Source: Mesotaenium endlicherianum
Lineage: Eukaryota; Streptophyta; Zygnematophyceae; Zygnematales; Mesotaeniaceae
Direction of reading: 5' to 3'
DNA length: 64,000 nt
Assembly: GCA_009602735.1 (NCBI GenBank)
Contig: WELA01000930.1
Location: forward strand, 1-64,000
The notes below the pieces were generated by a model, which saw only the letters and a program-made list of their open reading frames with translations, was not told the DNA's origin and ran no database searches. Each line of letters starts with the position of its first letter. The first letter of the stretch is position 1. Positions 15,425 to 22,305 of the stretch are shown here, piece by piece. The position numbers and the translations under genes are program-made.

Positions 15425-17401
15425 TTATTTACTCATGGCGAGCCTGAACCCGGTGGCATTGTTGCTGAAATCCAACTCATGTCCTTCGCGGTTGGATATG
15501 CGAGACGACCAGGATGATTGCATGAAGGAGCCGCCACGCAATACTTTTTGCGCACTTAACTCAGGGCCTATGGGATTGACACGTGTGCTATGGGAAAAAT
15601 AATCCTCTGCATAATAATCACTGCACCATTCCGATACGTTGCCACTCATATCGTAAAGACCCAACGGATTGGGCTTCTTACCACCAACCGGTGATGTTTT
15701 ATTGGCATTGTCTTTATACCACGCCACTTCGTTGGCATCCCTGCTGCCGGCATAGTAATATGATTTGTCTTCCAGCTTTCCACCTCTTGCGGCATACTCC
15801 CATTCGGCTTCTGTAGGCAGCCTGAATTTTTTGTTGGATAGTTTATTAAGCCGTTCAATGAAATCGTTCGCTGCTTTCCAACTGATCATTTCTACGGGAC
15901 AATTGGGACAATCCTTGAAGAAACTGGGATTATCGTCTTCCATAACCGCCGCCCAAATATGTTGTGTGAGTTCATACTTACTGATATAGAAACTATCCAC
16001 TGTAACAGTAATGGCCGGCTTTTCCCGTGTAGAACAACTCACGCCTACTTCATTGGTACAACCCATCGTAAACTGTCCGCCTTCTACCAATACCATGCTG
16101 CTGTCGAGCTCCTGCAAGGCCGCTGAAAGTGCTGCCGTACCATCATCAACATCATAATTGTTTGCTTTGAGCAGGGCCATAACTTCAGACCGGCTGCCGA
16201 ATTTGGTAAGTAACACCTTGAGTTGTTTTTTCTTTTCTATCCGGCTCATGATTGCAGGAAAGAACCGGGCTCCTTTTTCGATGAACAATTTGATCACATC
16301 GGTATCTGCATTGATGCATGCATGCGCCAGGGGTGTGGCGTAAATCTCTTTATTTTCTGCAAACCGGCCGCCGTAATTGTTGACGCCCACGCCGTGTTCA
16401 AAGAGGTAACGAAAAACAGTGGTATCGCTTTTTACATCGAGTGCATAATCGATGATCCTTTTGCCGCCGATGATCGCTTCTTCCAGGCTGTCTTTCCGGA
16501 TAAAAAAACCAATATCGCTGCTTCGCGATGCCTTCAATGCAATTTCGATATTATCGCTTAGCGGCGCTTTACCTGCCTGAACGGCATCAATGAAACGGTA
16601 AGATTCGTCCCTCGTGATCTTGTCCTGGTCAATTTTGATCTCTTTGAAGAAACGATCCCGTTCATCTTTCATGGTGAAAGCCACTGCAGAATCGGAATAG
16701 TTTTTAACCAGTGATGCCAGTTGATTCTTATCGTTCAGAAAAAGATCCCTGGATTTCAATACCTGGTCAGTAATACCGCTTTCGCCTTTCCTGATCTTTA
16801 TTATCAGCGTTTGCAACGCGGTTTTATCATTGAAAATTTGTTTGATCCAATCCCTGATGCGGCCCTCTGCTTCATTTAAAGAAGCAATATGTTGTTGTTT
16901 GAGCGCTTCCTGTGCTTCTTTTATCCTGCGCAATTCTTCGAGCTTTTCCTGGTGTAACTGATCATCTTTAACAGGGGTATCATCTACTTCCGGAAAAGTA
17001 ATAACGATATTACGCCCTGCGTCTTTATCCTGCACAACGAAAGAAGTATCGTACTGTGTTCCCTGTCCATCACTGAGTGAAATGCGCATTTCATCTGTAT
17101 TGTTGAGCGGGACCCGTTTAGACATCCCAGCCTTGATCTTACCTGCTTCGCTCTCATTGATACTTACGTTGATGGTAGTGCTTTTGCTGGCCTTGAGTAC
17201 CAGGTAAGCAAATGCACCTTCTTTTTTCTCTTCATTATCATCCCGGAATTTTACCTGCGGTTTAGTACCTGTTTTTTTCTTCGAATCAGTACCTGTCTTG
17301 GTATTGGTAGGGGCTTTGATGAGCTGGGCAGCAGCATCCATGACCATCACACAGGCAGCCAGTAAGAAAATGGATTTGAGTAAACAGCGCTTCATAAGCA
17401 T
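15425..17401 (-). CDS. Secreted protein with ankyrin-like region and C-terminal FGE-sulfatase (SUMF1-like) domain
   Basis: The 658-residue protein has a signal peptide (about 3-26), a Lys/Thr-rich linker, a beta domain (about 64-137; AYLVLKASKS) resembling PEGA-type modules, a coiled coil (about 148-180), a helical stretch with one or two ankyrin-like units (about 325-385; PLAHACINADTDVIKLFIEKGA) and an FGE-like domain (about 434-657; VEGGQFTMG, RLPTEAEWEYAARGG, NVSEWCSDYY, VLRGGSF, GFRLAMSK). The Cys pair that oxidises substrate in true formylglycine enzymes is absent after RGGSF, so a binding or structural role is likelier. It is the last gene of the kinase/Hsp70 operon, nine bases after the Hsp70 stop. 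ATG 17395 is an alternative start. Confidence 0.85.
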   Translation of the reverse strand: MLMKRCLLKSIFLLAACVMVMDAAAQLIKAPTNTKTGTDSKKKTGTKPQVKFRDDNEEKKEGAFAYLVLKASKSTTINVSINESEAGKIKAGMSKRVPLNNTDEMRISLSDGQGTQYDTSFVVQDKDAGRNIVITFPEVDDTPVKDDQLHQEKLEELRRIKEAQEALKQQHIASLNEAEGRIRDWIKQIFNDKTALQTLIIKIRKGESGITDQVLKSRDLFLNDKNQLASLVKNYSDSAVAFTMKDERDRFFKEIKIDQDKITRDESYRFIDAVQAGKAPLSDNIEIALKASRSSDIGFFIRKDSLEEAIIGGKRIIDYALDVKSDTTVFRYLFEHGVGVNNYGGRFAENKEIYATPLAHACINADTDVIKLFIEKGARFFPAIMSRIEKKKQLKVLLTKFGSRSEVMALLKANNYDVDDGTAALSAALQELDSSMVLVEGGQFTMGCTNEVGVSCSTREKPAITVTVDSFYISKYELTQHIWAAVMEDDNPSFFKDCPNCPVEMISWKAANDFIERLNKLSNKKFRLPTEAEWEYAARGGKLEDKSYYYAGSRDANEVAWYKDNANKTSPVGGKKPNPLGLYDMSGNVSEWCSDYYAEDYFSHSTRVNPIGPELSAQKVLRGGSFMQSSWSSRISNREGHELDFSNNATGFRLAMSK

Positions 17402-17410
17402 GCAATCGGG

Positions 17411-18931
17411 TTATAGATAATTGTTCAGGTAAATATTGTCCAGCAAAGATTTTTGTTGCAGGAAATCGTATTTGTATCCCGATTCCTTGCGGATGAATTC
17501 GAATTTGATGTCACGGCCGTTTTCTGCATTTTTCAGTTTAATGCCAATGGTGCCATTCAACCTGTTTTCCACATTCACTTCCAGCAGAAATTCTGAGACC
17601 GGTCCAAAAGGCCCTGCTTTGATAGTGCCCAATTTGTGCAGGTCTTCCTGCGGATCCCAGAATTGACATAATTCAATCAAAACGAAATCGGTTTTGCTGG
17701 GGTTGATGCGATACACTTTTTTAGATGAAACAGGCAGGGGTATATTCCGGTGGATCAACAGATCGATTTGTTGCCTGTTGCTGTTCGATAATAATAAGCC
17801 AATATTATAGGTGCTAACACTTCTCAGCTCAATGGGTGTTACCAGCGAACTGCTGCCACTGCTGAACGAAGCAGCATAAAGGGCTGCACCTTTGGCCACG
17901 CTGCTTAAAGGCTGGTGATAAATGAGTTCCTGGTGCGGAGCGATCTTTTGCTTCCAGAAATTATACACCAGCTTGCTGCTCGATGTGCCGCCTATCAATA
18001 CCAGCTTACTGACATCGGTAAATTGCATACCGAGGGAACGCAAACACCTGTTGACGGCCTGTTCTGTTTTGGTAATGAGTTGGGTAGCTCTCGCAGCATA
18101 GCCGTCGTAATAGAAAGTAGATTCGAAAGCATCCCTGCCTATCATGATCCATTTACTGATATTGGCAGGAGTAGCTGCATCATTCAATTCTATTTTGATG
18201 TTTTCTGCAATTTTCTGAACACGGTTATTGGTGAGTTTATCGGAAGGGAAGGGTACGCCAAATGCTTTCTCATAGTCGGCCCGGATGGTTTCCTGTACAA
18301 TCTCATCGAACTCTTTTCCACCTAATTTGTTTACACCATCTTTGGCAATCACATTCAGTTGTGTGCCCGATTTGGTGATGAGTGTAAGGTCGAATGTGCC
18401 GCCGCCAAAATCATAAATGAGTATGATCTCTTCGTCTATTTTTTTGTTACTGCTCCCGTAAAACAGCGCTGCGGCCACGGGCTCTTCCACGATGGCGCTG
18501 AGCTCCAGTTCGGCCAGCCTGGCGGCTTCAATGACAGATTTCCTTTGCACATCGTTGTAATGGGCAGGCACCGTGATCACAGCCTGCTTGAAACCATCGG
18601 GCAGGTACAGCTCCGCATCGTTCTTCACTTTTCGAATAATCAGTGAGGCTACTGTTTCACTGAACCAGGCATTGTTGTCATCGTCGAAATAAACCGGGTC
18701 CTGCGTTCCGAAACTTCTTTTGAAATAGGAGATGATCTGTTTATCCGGCAATGATTCGTAAAGACTTTCTGCAAAGCCACCCGCATAAGCCCGGTTCCCT
18801 TCAATGATGGCAATGGAAGGTGTGATCTGCTGGTCTTTGTTGTTGGCGTCGGGTATCAGCACAGGGCTTCCATCCCTGCTGAGGGTGGCGGCTACTGTAT
18901 TGCTGGTTCCCAGGTCAATGCCCAATACCAT
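17411..18931 (-). CDS. Hsp70-family ATPase lacking the C-terminal lid
   Basis: The 506-residue protein has a full Hsp70 ATPase domain: GIDLGTSNT (4-12), phosphate-2 loop YDFGGGTFD (173-181), adenosine motif VLIGGTS (311-317) and the interdomain region near 360. The rest (about 365-506) fits only a beta substrate-binding domain; the helical lid of DnaK (about 100-130 residues) and the EEVD-like tail are missing. The hydrophobic VVVLD-type linker is also not visible. It is not the housekeeping DnaK. It lies two bases after the coiled-coil/membrane gene and nine before the FGE-like gene, inside a phospho-signalling operon whose FHA protein has a J-like N-terminus, so a dedicated Hsp70 is likely. 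Confidence 0.9.
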   Translation of the reverse strand: MVLGIDLGTSNTVAATLSRDGSPVLIPDANNKDQQITPSIAIIEGNRAYAGGFAESLYESLPDKQIISYFKRSFGTQDPVYFDDDNNAWFSETVASLIIRKVKNDAELYLPDGFKQAVITVPAHYNDVQRKSVIEAARLAELELSAIVEEPVAAALFYGSSNKKIDEEIILIYDFGGGTFDLTLITKSGTQLNVIAKDGVNKLGGKEFDEIVQETIRADYEKAFGVPFPSDKLTNNRVQKIAENIKIELNDAATPANISKWIMIGRDAFESTFYYDGYAARATQLITKTEQAVNRCLRSLGMQFTDVSKLVLIGGTSSSKLVYNFWKQKIAPHQELIYHQPLSSVAKGAALYAASFSSGSSSLVTPIELRSVSTYNIGLLLSNSNRQQIDLLIHRNIPLPVSSKKVYRINPSKTDFVLIELCQFWDPQEDLHKLGTIKAGPFGPVSEFLLEVNVENRLNGTIGIKLKNAENGRDIKFEFIRKESGYKYDFLQQKSLLDNIYLNNYL

Positions 18932-18933
18932 AG

Positions 18934-20616
18934 CTAAAGTTTTAAATCTTTTTCAATTGCTGTTACCATATTGTTGTACTGAACAACAAGTTTGTCTCGA
19001 ACCTGTGCAGCTGCCTGCACATTGCGCAGCAGCAGGTCCACGCTCATTTGCTGTTTCGCCTGTTGTTTTTTTTCTTCACGCATCCGGTTGGCTTTTTGCA
19101 ACTGTGCCTCCCGGATATTTTTCTCCATCTGCTGGCCGATATTCTGGTTGGTGTCTACCAACCACCGGGCAATATGCGAGGTCCAGTCTTGACTGCTGTC
19201 GCTGAACATGCGCTTTGCTTCTTGTTGCAGTAACTCTTTGGCTTTGTTCAGTTCTTTTTGAAATTCTTCCGCTCTCCTTTTGGGAATGCGTTTGCGTAAG
19301 TCGGATATGCCATAGCCGATCAGCGACAAAGAGATCAGTCCGGTGCTCACTTTAACCCACATGGCCATGTGCTTGAACAGGCTCATATCGCCAGCTGTTG
19401 CAATTACCGAGAGCGGCGCCAGCAATCCGCCGATCACCACTGTTAGTCCTGTATAATCTTTCAGCGCTACCAAATATTCCATAGTGCCTTTTTTAACGAG
19501 CTCACCAGTATAGGTTTTATTCATGTAGCAGAAAGAATGAATGGCCTGTTCTTTATCGGGGAAGAGGGGATAAATCCCCTCAGGATTCACCGCTTTAATA
19601 CCTTTGCTCCTGAGCTGTATGTTCGCCTGTGTAAGCATATCTTCAAAAGAACTTTTGATGAAAGCTTCGTCTTTGCCTAGTTCAGTCCTGATATTGGCTG
19701 ATACAGTAGCAATAAATTGTTCCAGGAAATCTTTAGGGATAGATGCATCCAGCTTCTCTTTTTTCTCCGCTACCGTTTTTTGTTCCAGTTCTGTGAGGCG
19801 ATTGCTTTGTTCAACGGCCACCATAGAAAAGCGGCCTGTATTGGGTTTGTTGAGGTCTTCGTATTTGGCAGTATAACTTTTTTCCAGTTCTTGTGCGGTT
19901 TTCCGGATGAGTTGCCTGAGGTTGATGGTCAGCTCGCTGTTGTTGAGCGCTTCCTCTTCTTTCCGTGTGATATGGGTATTCTGACTCACCAGTAGCTTAC
20001 GGGTTTGCGCGGCCCTGGTTTCCGATGCCAGTATCTCATCTAAAAAAAGGAAGGCCGGTCGGATACTGTTGAGACAGGATAGTTGTTGCAACTGCTCAAG
20101 CGAAGACGGATGAATATCAGCAGTGAGAATAGTTGAAAGGTGTCCGCTATTAACTTTTTCCGGCGGCAGGAAAAAAATCTTGACCGATTGTTCCGATTGA
20201 GCGATGAGGCTTTGAATGTTGTGGGTGTTTCCCAACAGGTCAACCAGGAACATGGCCCGGTAACCATTATTTTCTTTTTTGAAATAACGGATCAGTGCAT
20301 CACACTCCTGCATGGCTTCATCCCAGATGATGAATGCGATGGAAGGGATTGGGTCTTCAAAAACGCGCACCGTATAATTGAGTTCGTTTTTGATCAGGAG
20401 TTTATAAGGAGTTTCATTTTCCTGTAGCGATTGCATGATTTTTTTGCCTGCTGCACTAGCATTGGTGCAACAGAACAGGTCGATATGAAAAGCGGTGTTA
20501 TCGGCAATACGCCTGATTTTCCGGCCAGACTCTTCCAGGAAACCGGCGAAGCTGGATACAGGTAATTCCTTCAGTAATTCATTGAAACCATCAGCGATAT
20601 GAAGCAATTCTTTCAT
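18934..20616 (-). CDS. Dynamin-like membrane protein with degenerate nucleotide-binding site (tentative)
   Basis: I do not recognise a named family. The 560-residue protein has an N-terminal alpha/beta region (about 43-195): a hydrophobic strand FHIDLFCC, a P-loop-like TNASAAGKK (51-59) in which the first Gly and the Ser/Thr after GK are lost, strand AFIIWDE (94-100) and strand AMFLVDLLG (121-129). A helical region follows (about 197-335), then two membrane segments close together (about 389-408 and 417-437), then long charged helices (about 440-560). This order (GTPase-like head, helical bundle, paired hydrophobic tip, helical bundle) is that of bacterial dynamin-like proteins. A plain coiled-coil membrane protein is the alternative. 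It sits between the FHA and Hsp70 genes. Confidence 0.6.
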   Translation of the reverse strand: MKELLHIADGFNELLKELPVSSFAGFLEESGRKIRRIADNTAFHIDLFCCTNASAAGKKIMQSLQENETPYKLLIKNELNYTVRVFEDPIPSIAFIIWDEAMQECDALIRYFKKENNGYRAMFLVDLLGNTHNIQSLIAQSEQSVKIFFLPPEKVNSGHLSTILTADIHPSSLEQLQQLSCLNSIRPAFLFLDEILASETRAAQTRKLLVSQNTHITRKEEEALNNSELTINLRQLIRKTAQELEKSYTAKYEDLNKPNTGRFSMVAVEQSNRLTELEQKTVAEKKEKLDASIPKDFLEQFIATVSANIRTELGKDEAFIKSSFEDMLTQANIQLRSKGIKAVNPEGIYPLFPDKEQAIHSFCYMNKTYTGELVKKGTMEYLVALKDYTGLTVVIGGLLAPLSVIATAGDMSLFKHMAMWVKVSTGLISLSLIGYGISDLRKRIPKRRAEEFQKELNKAKELLQQEAKRMFSDSSQDWTSHIARWLVDTNQNIGQQMEKNIREAQLQKANRMREEKKQQAKQQMSVDLLLRNVQAAAQVRDKLVVQYNNMVTAIEKDLKL

Positions 20617-20628
20617 GATAGCTGTTGT

Positions 20629-21288
20629 TTAGAATACATCGATCACCACCGTTTTCATGTACTCGCTTTCTTCCACTTCCTGCACAATTTTATGTATGCT
20701 GGTATTATTCAACCGGATGATCAGTTTGGTAACGCCCACCTGTATGGTGTCGTTATTCCCGATCGTTACTTTCTGCGCAATCCTTTGGCTGTTGCCATTG
20801 ATATAAGTGCCGTTTTTGCTGGGCTTTCCTCCATTGCCGGTGGCATCATCGCTGATCACAATCTGCAAAGGATCTACATTGGTCACTTCAAGCAATGCAT
20901 GTGTTCTGCTTACATAAGGATCGTCATCCAATACAATGGTAGGACTGCCGGGCTGTGAATTCCTGCCAATGTAATTCTTGCCATAATACAAGGGAAAGGT
21001 TTTGGCAGATTGGTTCTCGGTATGCCGGATGAGCCAACCGATCTCTGTTTTAGCGGCAGTTGATGCTGGTTTCGCTTCAGATCCTTTCGCCCCAATGAAC
21101 TCTGCCCTCATCTGCTTTACTTTTTCGGTATTGGCAATGTGCAGCTGACGCAGGAATTCATTCGGTGCATTTTCAGAAAGGCGCTGAAAATAAGCTAGCT
21201 TATCGTTCAGGCGCACGCGGATATCGGCATCAGAAGCCGACTCGGGTAGCTCTAAAAATTCGAGCACTTCGTTTCTTGTCATAATCAC
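20629..21288 (-). CDS. FHA-domain protein with J-domain-like N-terminus
   Basis: The 219-residue protein ends with an FHA domain (about 95-200): YIGRNS, SRTHALLEV and NGTYINGNSQR supply the phosphothreonine-binding Arg, Ser, His and Asn. FHA domains bind phosphothreonine peptides, here most likely made by the kinase in the same operon. Residues about 4-60 (EVLEFLELPESASDADI..LNDKLAYF) follow the helix pattern of DnaJ J-domains, but the HPD tripeptide is replaced. This is an inference from pattern and from the Hsp70 gene two genes downstream. No membrane segment is seen, so it is cytosolic. It may start at the third codon (21282). The gene lies 36 bases after the PP2C stop and 12 before the next start. 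Confidence 0.85.
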   Translation of the reverse strand: MIMTRNEVLEFLELPESASDADIRVRLNDKLAYFQRLSENAPNEFLRQLHIANTEKVKQMRAEFIGAKGSEAKPASTAAKTEIGWLIRHTENQSAKTFPLYYGKNYIGRNSQPGSPTIVLDDDPYVSRTHALLEVTNVDPLQIVISDDATGNGGKPSKNGTYINGNSQRIAQKVTIGNNDTIQVGVTKLIIRLNNTSIHKIVQEVEESEYMKTVVIDVF

Positions 21289-21324
21289 TGTATTTTAATG
21301 GCCACACGATTCCCTGTTACAGGA

Positions 21325-22290
21325 TCAATGGGGCTTGCCAGGTTGTTTTGCAACAGAATCTTGTTGCACCGCCTCCTTTTTCTGCGGGTGTGTCATCATA
21401 ATTGATTTACTGGTATCTGGCTTCATAGGGGAGGAAATCTGTGTATGGCGGTTACCTGATGATCGCTGGTAAGCGTACCAAGCTCCTGCTATCAATAATA
21501 ACAGAAGTAAAACGGGAAATAACCTGCTTTTTGCGGCAACCTTTTTTTTCAGGCTGTTTATGTGCAGGAGGTACATAGAATAATTGTCCTTTGTGTTATT
21601 GCGGCAAAGCGCATCTATGACCTCGCTGTAATTACTAACGGGGTTATAAGGAAATAATATTGTTGCAAAGTGATCTTCTGTGAATTGCTCCATCAGTCCG
21701 TCTGTGCAAAGCAGGAACCAATCATCTTCCCTGATATCGCTAAGCACGGTATAAGTAATATCGGATGGATGCGTATGTGTACTCAGGCTGCGGGTGATAA
21801 CATTCCGCTGCGGATGCACGAGGGCTTCTTTTTCTGTGATCACGCCTTGTGCAACCAGTGTGGCTACCAGTGAATGGTCTTTACTTTTATAAACGGGAAT
21901 GCCATTGCGAAGCTGGTATATCTTGCTATCGCCACACCAGGCGATATAGGCATTGTGCTGACTGAAGAGCAGCAAAGCAAGCGTAGTGCTGGTAGTTGCA
22001 GCCGCAGGGTGGGTAAGAATATAATCGTGTACCTGCTGCTGAAAGGAAGCCAGCGCTTCATCGAGTTTGTTTTTGAAAGCCTGCTCTGAATCGACCATCG
22101 CTGTGGCCAATATGTTATAATAACAACGCGTGGCTATATCAGAAGCCACTTCGCCAAAGCTGCTGCCTCCAACGCCATCGCATACAATGAACAATGGGAT
22201 ATCCTGCGGCAGGTATCTCTTAGGAAGAATGGCGTCTTCCAGGTTTTTTCTGCCACCGATTTCATTCAATGTGAATGCCCTGATGTTCAT
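21325..22290 (-). CDS. PP2C-family Ser/Thr phosphatase with C-terminal membrane anchor
   Basis: The 321-residue protein has the PP2C metal-binding motifs: NLED (16-19), CDGVGG (37-42), WCGDSKIY (118-125), CTDGL (195-199) and DN (235-236), so it should be active. Residues about 256-274 form one membrane segment after a basic cluster (KKKVAAKSR), leaving a Ser/Pro/Lys-rich tail of about 45 residues outside the cytoplasm. PP2C enzymes reverse phosphorylation by Hanks-type kinases; the kinase gene ends 15 bases upstream. The pair thus sets the phosphorylation state read by the FHA protein encoded next. The role of the exported tail is unknown. Confidence 0.93.
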   Translation of the reverse strand: MNIRAFTLNEIGGRKNLEDAILPKRYLPQDIPLFIVCDGVGGSSFGEVASDIATRCYYNILATAMVDSEQAFKNKLDEALASFQQQVHDYILTHPAAATTSTTLALLLFSQHNAYIAWCGDSKIYQLRNGIPVYKSKDHSLVATLVAQGVITEKEALVHPQRNVITRSLSTHTHPSDITYTVLSDIREDDWFLLCTDGLMEQFTEDHFATILFPYNPVSNYSEVIDALCRNNTKDNYSMYLLHINSLKKKVAAKSRLFPVLLLLLLIAGAWYAYQRSSGNRHTQISSPMKPDTSKSIMMTHPQKKEAVQQDSVAKQPGKPH

Positions 22291-22305
22291 TGTTAGTAAT
22301 TGTTT

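Noticed and set aside
17411-18931. Housekeeping DnaK
   Set aside because: It is too short, lacks the lid, and has no dnaJ or grpE beside it.
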